Of a DNA stretch of 64,000 nucleotides, positions 1 through 8,297 are shown in pieces. The notes beneath the pieces were generated by a model that did not search any database, had not been told where the DNA came from, and was given only the letters and a program-made list of their open reading frames with translations. The stretch spans positions 868,001-932,000 of the forward strand of contig NZ_BAAAXV010000001.1 in assembly GCF_039535785.1 (NCBI RefSeq). The letters are read 5' to 3'. Each line of letters begins with the position of its first letter. Position 1 is the stretch's first letter. The DNA is from Nonomuraea helvata. GTDB lineage: Bacteria > Actinomycetota > Actinomycetes > Streptosporangiales > Streptosporangiaceae. Both the position numbers and the translations under genes were made by a program.

Positions 1-725
1 CGGACGGCGTCGGCGAGCAGCCAGCCGCCGTTGGGGTCGAGGGTGATGCGCGCGTCGGGGAAGCGGCGGGCCAGCGCCTTGACCGCCTCGACCTCCTCCT
101 CGCCGGTCAGCACCCCGCCCTTGAGCTTGAAGTCGCTGAAGCCGTAGCGCTCCTGCGCGGCCTCGGCCAGCGCGACCACCGCGTCAGGGGTGAGCGCCTC
201 CTTGCGCCGCAGCCGGGACCAGGCGTCGTCGCCCGCGTCGTCCACCAGGTAGGGAAGGTCGGTCCTGCCCGGGTCGCCGACGTAGAAGAGGTAGCCCAGC
301 ATCGGCACCCGGTCGCGTTGGCGGCCCTCGCCAAGCAGCTCGGCCACGGGCAGCCCGAGGTACTGGCCGTGCAGGTCGAGCAGGGTGGACTCGAGGCCGG
401 TGACCGCGTGGACGGTGGTGCGCAGGTCGAAGGTCTGGGCGCCGCGTCCGCCGGCGTCGCGGTCGGCGAAGCGCGCCGCCACCGACCGCAGCAGGCTGCG
501 GTAGCGCGCCACGGGCTGCCCGGCCAGCAGGTCGGCGGCCTCGGTGATGGTCCGGCGGATCGCCTCGCCGCCGGGCACCTCGCCGAGACCGGTGCGTCCG
601 TCGGAGTCGGTGGTGATGACGACGTTGCGGGTGAAGAACGGGCCGTGGGCGCCGCTGAGGTTGAGCAGCATGCTGTCGTACCCGGCCACCGGGACGACCT
701 CGACGCGCTGGATCGTGGGAGCCAT
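1..725 (-). CDS. gudD: Glucarate dehydratase-type enolase (3' end outside window)
   Basis: Enolase-superfamily dehydratase that removes water from D-glucarate (or a similar aldarate) to give 5-keto-4-deoxyglucarate. About 241 N-terminal residues are visible; the rest lies beyond base 1. The protein starts [20 protein letters not shown], typical of GudD, has the N-terminal capping domain, and the barrel motifs FKLKGG (catalytic Lys) and TLDPNGGW (metal-binding Asp, Asn) near the visible end. The ATG is 3 bp downstream of the kdgD stop, so the two are co-transcribed and the product of this enzyme is the substrate of KdgD. A second GudD-like enzyme lies at 6275-7549, so the two may differ in substrate. 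Exact substrate is inferred from the family. Confidence 0.88.
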   Translation of the reverse strand, partial: MAPTIQRVEVVPVAGYDSMLLNLSGAHGPFFTRNVVITTDSDGRTGLGEVPGGEAIRRTITEAADLLAGQPVARYRSLLRSVAARFADRDAGGRGAQTFDLRTTVHAVTGLESTLLDLHGQYLGLPVAELLGEGRQRDRVPMLGYLFYVGDPGRTDLPYLVDDAGDDAWSRLRRKEALTPDAVVALAEAAQERYGFSDFKLKGGVLTGEEEVEAVKALARRFPDARITLDPNGGWLLADAV

Positions 726-728
726 GAG

Positions 729-1643
729 CTAGCTGATCTTGTTGATGAGGGCGGTCAGCTCGGCGAGCTCGCCGTCGGTGAGGTTCTGCAGCGGCGGGCG
801 CACCGGTCCGGCCGGGCGTCCGACGGCGGCCAGGCCGGCCTTGATGATCGACACGGCGTACCCCTTCTGGCGGTCGCGGATGTCCAGGTACGGGATCAGG
901 AACTCCTTGATCCGCCGGTAGACCGCGTCGCGGTCCTGGGCCCGGACGTCGGCGTAGAAGTCGAGCGCGTACTGCGGCACGAAGTTGAAGATCGCCGAGG
1001 AGTACGTGCTCATGCCGAGCTGGAGCAGCGGCAGCGCGAACGTCTCGGCCGTGGGCAGGCCGCCGATGTAGGCCAGTCGGTCGCCGACGGAGGCGTAGAT
1101 GCGCGTGAGGTGCTCGATGTTGCCGACGCCGTCCTTGAACCCGACGAGGTTCGCGTTCCGGTCGGCCAGCGCCGCGACGGCGCGGTCGTTCAGGATCGCG
1201 TTGGCCCGGCTGTAGACGATGACGCCGAGGCCGGTGGCGCGGCAGACCGCGGAGACGTGCTCGACCAGACCGTCCTGCCCGGCCTCGGTGAGGTACGGGG
1301 GCATGAGCAGCAGCCCGTCGGCGCCGGCGGCCTCGGCGGCCTGGGCCTGCGCCACGGCGCTCGCGGTGCCGCCCGTGGCCGGGGCCACGACCGGGACCCT
1401 GCCGTTCACCTCGCCGACCGCCACCCGCACCACCCGGTCGATCTCGGCGGCGGTCAGCGAGAAGCCCTCGCCGGTGCCCCCCGCGGCGAACAGACCGGCC
1501 ACCGGGTACGTGCTCAGCCAGGACAGGTGCTCACGGTAGGCCGGCTCGTCGAACTGCAGGTCCTCGGTGAAATGGGTGACGGGGAACGAGAGCAGGCCGC
1601 TCTTGAGCTGGGCGGCGAGCTCCTGCGGCGCGAAATTCGGCAT
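729..1643 (-). CDS. kdgD: 5-dehydro-4-deoxyglucarate dehydratase
   Basis: A 304-residue class I aldolase of the DHDPS/NAL family. It dehydrates and decarboxylates 5-keto-4-deoxyglucarate to 2-oxoglutarate semialdehyde, the step after GudD or talarate dehydratase. The Schiff-base lysine is K170 (GFKDGVGN) and the assisting tyrosine is Y144 (VIVYSRAN); the GGTGEG loop near residue 55-60 fits the carboxylate-binding loop. Length is normal. It leads a minus-strand operon with gudD 3 bp downstream. The ATG has AGAGGA about 7 bp upstream. Its promoter region (1713-1765) carries the same operator pattern as the transporter operon, which points to control by the adjacent LysR protein. The semialdehyde dehydrogenase needed next is not in view and may lie left of the window. 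Confidence 0.93.
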   Translation of the reverse strand: MPNFAPQELAAQLKSGLLSFPVTHFTEDLQFDEPAYREHLSWLSTYPVAGLFAAGGTGEGFSLTAAEIDRVVRVAVGEVNGRVPVVAPATGGTASAVAQAQAAEAAGADGLLLMPPYLTEAGQDGLVEHVSAVCRATGLGVIVYSRANAILNDRAVAALADRNANLVGFKDGVGNIEHLTRIYASVGDRLAYIGGLPTAETFALPLLQLGMSTYSSAIFNFVPQYALDFYADVRAQDRDAVYRRIKEFLIPYLDIRDRQKGYAVSIIKAGLAAVGRPAGPVRPPLQNLTDGELAELTALINKIS

Positions 1644-1712
1644 GAACGTCCTCTGGTTGACACGCGGCCGTGGGATCCCCCCGCGCCGCCGGTAAGGGCT
1701 GACGCCGATCAG

Positions 1713-1765
1713 GCTAAGAAGGAGGGTGGATTCCTGTCCAAGTGCGATTCTGTATCCGACGATAC
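1713..1765 (-). promoter_or_regulatory. kdgD-gudD promoter with LysR-type operator
   Basis: Read on the minus strand: an inverted repeat GTATC-N4-GATAC (1752-1765), then a spacer, then TTGGAC as a -35 (1736-1741), 17 bp, and CTTAGC as a -10 (1713-1718). The start point would fall near 1706, about 63 nt ahead of the kdgD ATG. The same elements with the same spacing occur at 2706-2758 in front of tctC. The palindrome lies just upstream of the -35, the usual place for a LysR activator. The pattern is seen directly; the regulator assignment is inference. Confidence 0.7.
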
Positions 1766-1775
1766 CGGCAGGGCA

Positions 1776-2693
1776 TCATGGCCTGGGATCGGCGAGCAGC
1801 TCGAGCACCCGCCACAGGGCCGGGTTGGTCGAGGCACGGTCCCAGATGACGTGCAGCTCGACCGGCTTGCCCGCGACGCCGTCGCCGTCGTCCAGCGGGT
1901 CGCCGCCGCCGCGTACCAGATCGCAGAAGGCGATGCCCTCGATGCCGAGCGAACGAGCGCTCGCGGGCACCAGCGCCACACCCCGGCCGGCCGCCACGAG
2001 CAGCACGGCGGTGAGGATCTGATGGACCTGCTGCTCGATCCTGGGGTGGGCGTTGGTGAAGAAGCGGACGGTCAGCTCGTGGAAGTAACGCGACTGCACG
2101 GGGTTGTAGCTGATGACCGGCAGGCCGTCGAAGTCGTCGGGGGCGAGCGGCCGGTCGAGGCCGGCGAGCCGATGGCCGACGGGGACCACGGCGCACAGCG
2201 GCTCGCGGAAGACGACCCGCGAGTGGAGCGTGGCGATGTCGAAGGGCGGCCGCGCGAGGCCCATGTCGAGCTCGCCGCGCAGGATGCCGTCGACCTGCCC
2301 GGCGGTCACCCGTTCGTGGAGGATGACGTCGATCTCCGGCAGCTCCTCCGCGAGCCGGCGCAGGAGCACGCCGAGCATGCTGATGGCCGAGACCGCGGTG
2401 AAGCCGAGCCGTACGGTGCCCGTGGCGCCCTTCGAGATGCGGCGCGCGCGGTCGCCCGCGGTGTCGACGAGCGTGAGCATGCGCCGGGCGTCCTCCAGGA
2501 AGCCGCGGCCCGCGTCGGTGAGCACCACGCGGCGGTTGTCGCGTTCCAGGAGGGTCACGCCGATCGCGCGCTCAAGCTTCTGGATGTGGCGGCTCAGCGG
2601 GGGCTGCGTCATACGGAGTCGATCGGCCGCGCGGCCGAAGTGGAGCTCCTCGGCGACAGCCACAAATGCCCGGATTTGATCGAGCGTTAGCAT
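1776..2693 (-). CDS. LysR-family transcriptional regulator of aldarate genes
   Basis: A 305-residue LysR-type regulator. The N-terminal winged helix-turn-helix (residues about 3-60, LDQIRAFVAVAEELHFGRAA, MTQPPLSRHIQKLE) is followed by a linker helix and a periplasmic-binding-like effector domain (about 90-300). It lies between kdgD on the same strand and the divergent tctCBA operon. Both flanking operons carry the palindrome GTATC-N4-GATAC at the same distance from their -35 boxes, so it very likely activates both in response to an aldarate or keto-deoxy intermediate. The copy at 2706-2719 is only 13 bp from its own ATG, which suggests autoregulation. Effector identity cannot be read from sequence. 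Confidence 0.9.
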   Translation of the reverse strand: MLTLDQIRAFVAVAEELHFGRAADRLRMTQPPLSRHIQKLERAIGVTLLERDNRRVVLTDAGRGFLEDARRMLTLVDTAGDRARRISKGATGTVRLGFTAVSAISMLGVLLRRLAEELPEIDVILHERVTAGQVDGILRGELDMGLARPPFDIATLHSRVVFREPLCAVVPVGHRLAGLDRPLAPDDFDGLPVISYNPVQSRYFHELTVRFFTNAHPRIEQQVHQILTAVLLVAAGRGVALVPASARSLGIEGIAFCDLVRGGGDPLDDGDGVAGKPVELHVIWDRASTNPALWRVLELLADPRP

Positions 2694-2705
2694 GATGCCC
2701 GCAGA

Positions 2706-2758
2706 GTATCACCTGATACCGAATTAAGCTTGGACAGGCATCGAGGCTGGTACCTAGT
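2706..2758 (+). promoter_or_regulatory. tctCBA promoter with LysR-type operator
   Basis: Inverted repeat GTATC-N4-GATAC at 2706-2719, then GAAT, then TTGGAC as a -35 (2730-2735), 17 bp, CCTAGT as a -10 (2753-2758). The start point would be near 2765, giving a leader of about 64 nt; AAGGAG at 2815-2820 precedes the tctC ATG. Spacing and bases match the kdgD promoter at 1713-1765, including the shared CTTGGACAGG block. The palindrome also overlaps the lysR promoter region on the other strand. Confidence 0.7.
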
Positions 2759-2828
2759 CTCCGGAGACTACGAAGCGGAAACAACCACGTAACCTCCATA
2801 CAGCCGCTCGTCAGAAGGAGTAAGCCTC

Positions 2829-3836
2829 ATGCCGACATCCCGGACGACCTCCCGCCGCCTGCTCACGGGAGTCGTCGGCGCCGCCGCCGCGCTCGCGCTG
2901 ACCGCGTGCGGCGGTGTCAAGACGACGTCCTCCGGTGGCGGCGACGGCAAATATCCGACGGGCAACATCGAGTTCAGCGTCGGCGCGTCCGCGGGCGGCT
3001 CGACCGACCTCATCACCCGGGCGCTGGCCCAGGGCATGAGCAAGGAGCTCGGCGTCTCCGCGCCGGTGCTCAACAAGCCCGGCGCGAACGGCGCGCTCAA
3101 CGCCAAGGAGTTGCAGGCCGCCAAGCCCGACGGTTACAAGATCGCGCTGCAGAACGCCTCGCTCTTCACCATCACGCCGCTCACGGTGTCGCCCGCCGAA
3201 GCCACGAAGATCGACTCGTTCGACGTCATCACCGGCGTCTCCCGCGACGACTACGTCATGGCCACCAACGCCCAGTCCGGCTTCAAGTCCATCGAGGACA
3301 TGAAGAAGGCGGGCAAGACCATCCGCTACGGCACGACCGGCGTCGGCACGGGCGCGCAGCTCGCCTCCGCGCTGACGTTCAAGACGGCCGGCGTCGAGGC
3401 GACGGCCGTGCCCTTCGACGGCGGCGCCCCGGCCCTGACCGCCCTGCTCGGCAACCAGGTCGACGTCTCGACCATGCAGATCGGCGAGGCCGTCGAGAAC
3501 ATCAAGGCCGGCAAGCTCGTCCCGCTCGCGGTCTTCTCCGACAAGCGCATCCCCTACCTGCCGGACGTCAAGACGGCCAAGGAGCAGGGCTTCGACGTGC
3601 TGGTCACGCAGTACCGGTTCCTGACCGCGCCCAAGGGCACGCCCGAGGACGTCAAGGCCCGCCTGCTTGAGGCGGCCAAGAAGACGTTCGCCACGCCGGA
3701 GTACAAGAAGTTCAACGAGGAGAACTCGCTCACTCCGATGGAGGTCTCCCCGCAGGAGGTGCTCAGCTCCCTGCAGAAGGACACCGCCACGTACAAGGAG
3801 CAGCTCAGCAAGTACGGCATCAGCCTGGCCGGATAA
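2829..3836 (+). CDS. tctC: Tripartite tricarboxylate-type transporter, substrate-binding lipoprotein
   Basis: Extracytoplasmic solute receptor of the TTT (TctC/Bug) family, 335 residues. A signal peptide with twin basic start and hydrophobic core ends in the lipobox LTAC with the lipidated cysteine at residue 27, so it is anchored outside the membrane. The mature part has the Bug signatures: an early segment around VGASAGGSTDLITR, and PFDGGAPALTALLGNQVD about mid-protein that forms the carboxylate-binding loop. It captures a small organic acid and hands it to TctAB encoded directly downstream. The position inside an aldarate catabolic island makes glucarate, galactarate or a related sugar diacid the likely ligand; that is inference from context. 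RBS AAGGAG lies 8 bp before the ATG. Confidence 0.92.
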   Translation: MPTSRTTSRRLLTGVVGAAAALALTACGGVKTTSSGGGDGKYPTGNIEFSVGASAGGSTDLITRALAQGMSKELGVSAPVLNKPGANGALNAKELQAAKPDGYKIALQNASLFTITPLTVSPAEATKIDSFDVITGVSRDDYVMATNAQSGFKSIEDMKKAGKTIRYGTTGVGTGAQLASALTFKTAGVEATAVPFDGGAPALTALLGNQVDVSTMQIGEAVENIKAGKLVPLAVFSDKRIPYLPDVKTAKEQGFDVLVTQYRFLTAPKGTPEDVKARLLEAAKKTFATPEYKKFNEENSLTPMEVSPQEVLSSLQKDTATYKEQLSKYGISLAG

Positions 3837-3852
3837 GTTCCAAGGAGCGAGC

Positions 3853-4344
3853 ATGTCCATGACCGATCCTCTCGAAGAAGAGGTCGCCGAGGAGACCCGG
3901 CCACCGCACGCGGGCCCCCTCTCGCAGGTGGCCGCCGCCCTCGTGGCGCTGGCCGTCGGCGTCGCCGGTGCGATCGGCTCCTTCGCGCTCGGGCTCGGGC
4001 GCCTCACCCAGCCGGGCCCCGGCCTGTGGCCGTTCGCCATCAGCGTCGTCATCGTCGTGCTGTCGGCGACGCTCGTCGTGACCGGCCGCGGGCTCGAGGA
4101 CACCGAGCGGTTCTCCAAGGCGAGCCTGCTCACCGCGGTGGGCGTGGTGACGCTCGTGCTGCTCGCGGTGCTGCTGCCGCTGATCGGCTTCGAGATCCCG
4201 TCGCTGCTGCTGGTGTTCGTCTGGCTGCGCTGGCTGGGCAAGGAGTCGTGGCGCTCCTCCATCGTCGTCAGCGTCGTGACCGTGGCCGCGTTCTACCTGC
4301 TCTTCGTCGTGCTGCTCCAGGTCCCGCTCCCACGCCTCATCTGA
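3853..4344 (+). CDS. tctB: Tripartite tricarboxylate-type transporter, small membrane subunit
   Basis: A 163-residue integral membrane protein with about four hydrophobic segments (near residues 28-48, 58-76, 93-118 and 138-158), the size and topology of TctB, the small subunit that partners TctA. The motif LTQPGPGLWPFAISV at about residue 50 is typical of the family (PGPGFFP-type loop). The start at 3853 has AAGGAG 5 bp upstream and gives the expected cytoplasmic acidic N-terminus. It lies 16 bp after tctC and 9 bp before tctA, so the three transporter genes form one transcript. Its role in energy coupling is taken from the family. Confidence 0.88.
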   Translation: MSMTDPLEEEVAEETRPPHAGPLSQVAAALVALAVGVAGAIGSFALGLGRLTQPGPGLWPFAISVVIVVLSATLVVTGRGLEDTERFSKASLLTAVGVVTLVLLAVLLPLIGFEIPSLLLVFVWLRWLGKESWRSSIVVSVVTVAAFYLLFVVLLQVPLPRLI

Positions 4345-4353
4345 GAAAGCCAC

Positions 4354-5886
4354 ATGGACATCTCCCCCATCCTCAACGGCTTCGGCGTCGTCCTGGAGCC
4401 GAGCAATCTGCTCTACTGCCTCATCGGCGTCATCATCGGCATGCTCATCGGCGTGCTGCCCGGGCTCGGGCCCGGGGCGACGATCGCCATCCTGCTGCCG
4501 ATCACGTACGGCATCGGGCCGGTCTCGGCGATCATCATGCTGGCGGGCATCTTCTACGGCGCCCAGTACGGCGGCACCATCACCTCGGTCCTGCTCCGCC
4601 TCCCCGGCGAGGCGTCCTCCGTCGTGACCGTCTTCGACGGGTTTGCGCTGGCCAGACAGGGCAAGGCGGGCACCGCGCTGGGCATCGCCGCCATCGGGTC
4701 CTTCATCGGCGGGACCGTCTCGATCGTCGGCCTGACGGTCCTGGCCCCGGTCGTGGCCGGTTTCGCGCTCGACTTCGGGCCGCCCGAGTACGCGGCCCTG
4801 GGCGTGCTCGGCGTGCTGCTGATCTCCTCGGTGGGCAACGGCAACAAGCTCAAGGCGATCATCGCGGCCTGCGTCGGCCTGCTCATCGCGACCGTGGGCC
4901 GCGACACCTTCACCGGCGCCGAGCGCTTCACCTTCGACAGCCTGAACCTGGCCGAGGGCATCGACTTCATCCCGATCGCCATGGGCCTGTTCGGCCTGAG
5001 CGAGATCCTCTACAACCTCGAGGAGCGGCACAACCAGGTGCACGCGCCGGCCAAGGTCGGCAACGTGTGGCCGTCGCGCCAGGACCTGCGCCAGTCCGGA
5101 GGCGCGATCGGGCGCGGCTCGCTCATCGGCTTCGTCCTGGGCGTCCTGCCCGGCGGCGGCGCCGTGCTGTCGTCCCTGGCGGCGTACGCGTTCGAGAAGC
5201 GCCGCGCCAAGCAGCCCGAGCGCTTCGGAAAGGGCGCCGTCGAGGGCGTGGCCGCGCCGGAGACGGCCAACAACGCCGCCGCCACCTCGTCGTTCATCCC
5301 GCTGCTGACCCTCGGCATCCCGGCGAACGCGACCATGGCCCTGATGTTCGGGGCGCTGCTCATCCAGGGCATCCAGCCGGGTCCGCAGCTCGTCACCGAG
5401 CACCCCGACGTCTTCTGGGGCGTCATCAACTCGATGTACATCGGCAACATCCTGCTGCTCATCATGAGCATCCCGATGGTCGGCGTCTTCGTGAAGATCC
5501 TGCGGGTGCGCCCGGCGATCCTGGCCCCGATCACGGTGCTCATCACGCTGCTCGGCGCGTACACCGTGAACAACAACGTCTACGACATCTTCCTGGTCAT
5601 CGCCTTCGGCCTGCTCGGCTACCTGATGAAGAAGTTCGGCTTCGAGCCGGGGCCGCTGGTGCTGGCCTTCGTGCTGGGCTCGATGATCGAGAACTCCTCA
5701 CGGCAGGCGCTGCTGATCTTCGGCGGCAACCCGACCGGCTTCTTCACCCGCCCCATCTCGGGAACGGTGCTCGCCCTGGTCGTGATCGTGGCGTTCCTGC
5801 CGCTGATCCGGAAAGCCGTGCGCCGCAAGACCCCTGCCCCAGTCGACGTCCCCGTTGACGCTCCAGTTGAGGAGAAGACGTCATGA
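4354..5886 (+). CDS. tctA: Tripartite tricarboxylate-type transporter, large permease subunit
   Basis: A 510-residue polytopic membrane protein of the TctA family, the ion-coupled permease of the TTT system. It shows the two internal family signatures GVLPGLGPGATIAILLP (near residue 33-50) and GVLPGGGAVLSSLAAYA (about 265-282), plus FYGAQYGGTITSVLL and FIPLLTLGIPANATMALM, which are the conserved pore-region repeats. Length is normal (about 500). Its last four bases overlap the start of the UspA-family gene (ATGA), so translation is coupled. With tctC and tctB it should import the acid that the neighbouring dehydratases consume. Confidence 0.93.
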   Translation: MDISPILNGFGVVLEPSNLLYCLIGVIIGMLIGVLPGLGPGATIAILLPITYGIGPVSAIIMLAGIFYGAQYGGTITSVLLRLPGEASSVVTVFDGFALARQGKAGTALGIAAIGSFIGGTVSIVGLTVLAPVVAGFALDFGPPEYAALGVLGVLLISSVGNGNKLKAIIAACVGLLIATVGRDTFTGAERFTFDSLNLAEGIDFIPIAMGLFGLSEILYNLEERHNQVHAPAKVGNVWPSRQDLRQSGGAIGRGSLIGFVLGVLPGGGAVLSSLAAYAFEKRRAKQPERFGKGAVEGVAAPETANNAAATSSFIPLLTLGIPANATMALMFGALLIQGIQPGPQLVTEHPDVFWGVINSMYIGNILLLIMSIPMVGVFVKILRVRPAILAPITVLITLLGAYTVNNNVYDIFLVIAFGLLGYLMKKFGFEPGPLVLAFVLGSMIENSSRQALLIFGGNPTGFFTRPISGTVLALVVIVAFLPLIRKAVRRKTPAPVDVPVDAPVEEKTS

Positions 5887-6278
5887 CGATCCTCGTCGGT
5901 TACCTGCCCACGCCCGAGGGGGAGGCCGCGGTCGACGCGGGCCTGCGCGAGGGCGCCCTGCGCTCCGAGCGCGTGATCATCGTGAACTCCCCGCGCCGCG
6001 GCGCGACCGTCGACGAGCGCAAGATCGACGACGGCGCCTCCACCGCGCTGCTCGACCGCGCGCGGGCCGCCGGCGTGGACGCCGAGGTACGCCAGCCGCT
6101 CCACGACGACGACCTGCCCGAGACGTTCGAGGAGCTCGTCAAGGAGACCGGCGGCACGCTCATCGTGATCGGGCTGCGGCACCGGTCGCTGGTGGGCAAG
6201 TTCATCCTGGGCAGCGAGGCGCAGCGCATCCTCATGGAGGCCAGCGTCCCGGTCCTGACGGTCAAGGCGGCCCAGTGA
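5883..6278 (+). CDS. Universal stress protein (UspA) family protein
   Basis: A single-domain UspA-like cytoplasmic protein of 131 residues with the Rossmann-like alpha/beta fold: ILVGYLPTPEGEAAVDAG at the N-terminus and VIGLRHRSLVGKFILGS then ILMEASVPVLTVK at the C-terminus. The usual nucleotide loop G-2x-G-9x-G(S/T) is present except that the second glycine is histidine (GLRH), so ATP binding is possible but not certain. It is translationally coupled at both ends: ATGA with tctA and GTGA with the following dehydratase. Small Usp genes are known next to TTT transporters, where a role in transport control has been suggested; the function here is inferred only from linkage. Confidence 0.85.
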   Translation: MTILVGYLPTPEGEAAVDAGLREGALRSERVIIVNSPRRGATVDERKIDDGASTALLDRARAAGVDAEVRQPLHDDDLPETFEELVKETGGTLIVIGLRHRSLVGKFILGSEAQRILMEASVPVLTVKAAQ

Positions 6279-7549
6279 CCGCACGCGACGCCGGACGCGT
6301 CAGCAGGGTGACCGTCACCCCCGTCGCCTTCCGCGACCCTCCCCTGCTGAACGTCGTCGGTGTCCACCAGCCGTTCGTGCTGCGCGCGATCGTCCAGGCG
6401 CACACCGACTCCGGGCTGGTGGGGCTCGGCGAGACGTACGCCGACCAGGCCCACCTCGAGCGGCTCGACGCCGTCGCCGCCGCCGTGCCCGGGCTGGACG
6501 TGTTCGACGTCCACGGGCTCCGGCGCGTCGTCGTCGAGACGCTCGGCGCGTCCACCGGCGGTGCGGGCGCGAGCTTCGGCGGCATGCTGGAGGTCTCCAG
6601 CGCCGTCGACACCGTGGCCGCGCCGTTCGAGGTGGCGCTGCTGGACCTGCAGGGCAAGGTGCTCGGCCGCCCGGTGAGCGACCTGCTCGGCGGGGCCGTA
6701 CGCGACCGGGTGCCGTTCTCGGCGTACCTCTTCTACAAGTGGGAGGGGCACCCCGGCCAGGACGAGGACTCGTGGGGGCGGGGCATCACGCCCGAGCAGA
6801 TGGTGGCCCAGGCCCGGCGGATGGTCGACGACTACGGGTTCACCGCCATCAAGCTCAAGGGCGGCGTCTTCGAGCCCACGCACGAGGTCGAGACCGTCGA
6901 AGCGCTGGCCGCGACCTTCCCCGGCCACGCCCTGCGCATCGACCCCAACGGCGCCTGGACCGTGGACACCTCCGTCAAGGTGGCCAAGCGGCTGGCCGGC
7001 GTCCTGGAGTACCTCGAGGACCCGACGCCCGGCATCGACGGCATGGCGGCGGTCGCCCGGCACACCGAGATCCCGCTGGCCACCAACATGTGCGTCATCG
7101 CCTTCGAGCACCTCAAGCCCGCCGTCGCCGCCGACGCCGTACAGGTCGTGCTGTCGGACCATCACCTGTGGGGCGGCCTGCGCCGCTCGGCGCTGCTGGG
7201 CGGCATCTGCGAGACGTTCGGCATGGGGCTGTCGATGCACTCGAACTCCCACCTCGGCGTGAGCCTCGCCGCCATGACCCACCTGGCGGCCGCCACCCCC
7301 AACCTCACCTACGCCTGCGACACGCACTATCCGTGGAAGACGGAGGAGGTCGTCAAGCCGGGGACACTGGAGTTCCGCGGCGGCAGCGTGGCCGTGCCGA
7401 CGGGGCCCGGCCTCGGGGTGGAGCTGGACGAGGACGCGCTGGCGGTGCTGCACGAGCAGTACGTACGGTGCGGGCAGCGCGGGCGCGAGGACACGGCCTA
7501 CATGCGCACGGTGGTGCCGGACTTCACCCCCAACACATCCCGCTGGTAA
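6275..7549 (+). CDS. Glucarate dehydratase-family enolase, second copy
   Basis: A 424-residue enolase-superfamily acid-sugar dehydratase of the GudD subgroup. The GTG start overlaps the Usp stop (GTGA). Catalytic residues are all present: the KxK pair K193/K195 (AIKLKGG), metal ligands D223 and N225 (RIDPNGAW), E248/D249 (YLEDPTPG) and the general-base histidine H322 (SMHSNSHLG). The N-terminal capping domain carries GLGETYADQAHL. It is the last gene of the tctCBA-usp operon, so uptake and first dehydration are coexpressed. Because a first gudD is in the neighbouring operon, this copy may act on a different diacid epimer. Which enzyme takes which substrate cannot be told from sequence. Confidence 0.88.
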   Translation: MTARDAGRVSRVTVTPVAFRDPPLLNVVGVHQPFVLRAIVQAHTDSGLVGLGETYADQAHLERLDAVAAAVPGLDVFDVHGLRRVVVETLGASTGGAGASFGGMLEVSSAVDTVAAPFEVALLDLQGKVLGRPVSDLLGGAVRDRVPFSAYLFYKWEGHPGQDEDSWGRGITPEQMVAQARRMVDDYGFTAIKLKGGVFEPTHEVETVEALAATFPGHALRIDPNGAWTVDTSVKVAKRLAGVLEYLEDPTPGIDGMAAVARHTEIPLATNMCVIAFEHLKPAVAADAVQVVLSDHHLWGGLRRSALLGGICETFGMGLSMHSNSHLGVSLAAMTHLAAATPNLTYACDTHYPWKTEEVVKPGTLEFRGGSVAVPTGPGLGVELDEDALAVLHEQYVRCGQRGREDTAYMRTVVPDFTPNTSRW

Positions 7550-7570
7550 CCCGCCCCACGGGGACGAACG

Positions 7571-8287
7571 CTACGGCGTCTGGAGGCGGGCCCGGGAGTT
7601 GGACAGGTGGAGCCGCATCGCGGCGCGTGCCGCCGCCGCGTCCTGGTCGGCGATGGCCCGGTAGATGTTCTCGTGCTCCAGCGTCACCCGGGTGAGGTGC
7701 GTGGCGTTCGACACCGTGTACGGGGGCTCCAGCCGCGTGCGAGGCAGCATGATCACCATCGGCCCGAACGACGCCAGCAGGTCGGAGTAGAACCGGTTGC
7801 CCGAGGCGAGCGCGACCTTCAGGTGGAACTGGAAGTCGGCCTCGACGGCGCTGCTGGGTTGCTCGCCGGAGTGCCCGAGATCGACCAGGGCCCGTTGGAT
7901 GGCCTTGAGCTGCAGGTCGGTACGGCGCTCCGCGGCCAGGCCCGCCGACTCCGACTCGACGCCGATCCGGAAATCGATCATGTCGAGCACGTCGCGGTGT
8001 GTGCGGATCTGCGAGGCCTCCACGGAGAAGGCCGTGGAGGCGGGTACGGCCAGCACGAACGAGCCGCGCCCCTGGAAGGTCTCGACGAGGCCCGCCGCCT
8101 GGAGCCGCGAGATGGCCTCGCGGACCACCGTACGGCTCACGCCGAACTCCTCGACGAGCGAGGACTCGGTCGGCAGCTTCTGGCCGGGCCCGATCTCGCC
8201 GGCGAGGATGCGTCCCTTGAGCCGTTCGACGAGCTCATGCGCGAGCCCGCGCCCGCTGTCGCGATCGAGCCTCTGGTCTGGCGGCAC
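7571..8287 (-). CDS. GntR-family (FadR subfamily) regulator
   Basis: A 238-residue regulator with an N-terminal winged helix-turn-helix (residues about 15-80: ILAGEIGPGQKLPTESSLVE, VSRTVVREAISRLQAAG) and a C-terminal all-helical FCD effector domain with the metal-binding Asp/His pattern (DFQFHLKVALASGNR, THLTRVTLEHENIY). The start is GTG at 8287. It follows the talarate dehydratase gene by 10 bp on the same strand, so the pair is an operon and the palindromes upstream of that gene (9470-9503) are its likely autoregulatory site. FCD-type GntR proteins usually sense small carboxylates, which suits an aldarate effector; that part is inference. Confidence 0.88.
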   Translation of the reverse strand: MPPDQRLDRDSGRGLAHELVERLKGRILAGEIGPGQKLPTESSLVEEFGVSRTVVREAISRLQAAGLVETFQGRGSFVLAVPASTAFSVEASQIRTHRDVLDMIDFRIGVESESAGLAAERRTDLQLKAIQRALVDLGHSGEQPSSAVEADFQFHLKVALASGNRFYSDLLASFGPMVIMLPRTRLEPPYTVSNATHLTRVTLEHENIYRAIADQDAAAARAAMRLHLSNSRARLQTP

Positions 8288-8297
8288 GGCTCACAAC

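Noticed and set aside
318..2690. Very long plus-strand open frame opposite gudD, kdgD and lysR
   Set aside because: It is antisense to three clear genes, has an Arg/Gly/Val-rich biased product and no family match; such frames are a by-product of high GC at third codon positions. Similar long shadows opposite tctBA, the MFS gene, pruA and the ThDP gene were dropped for the same reason.
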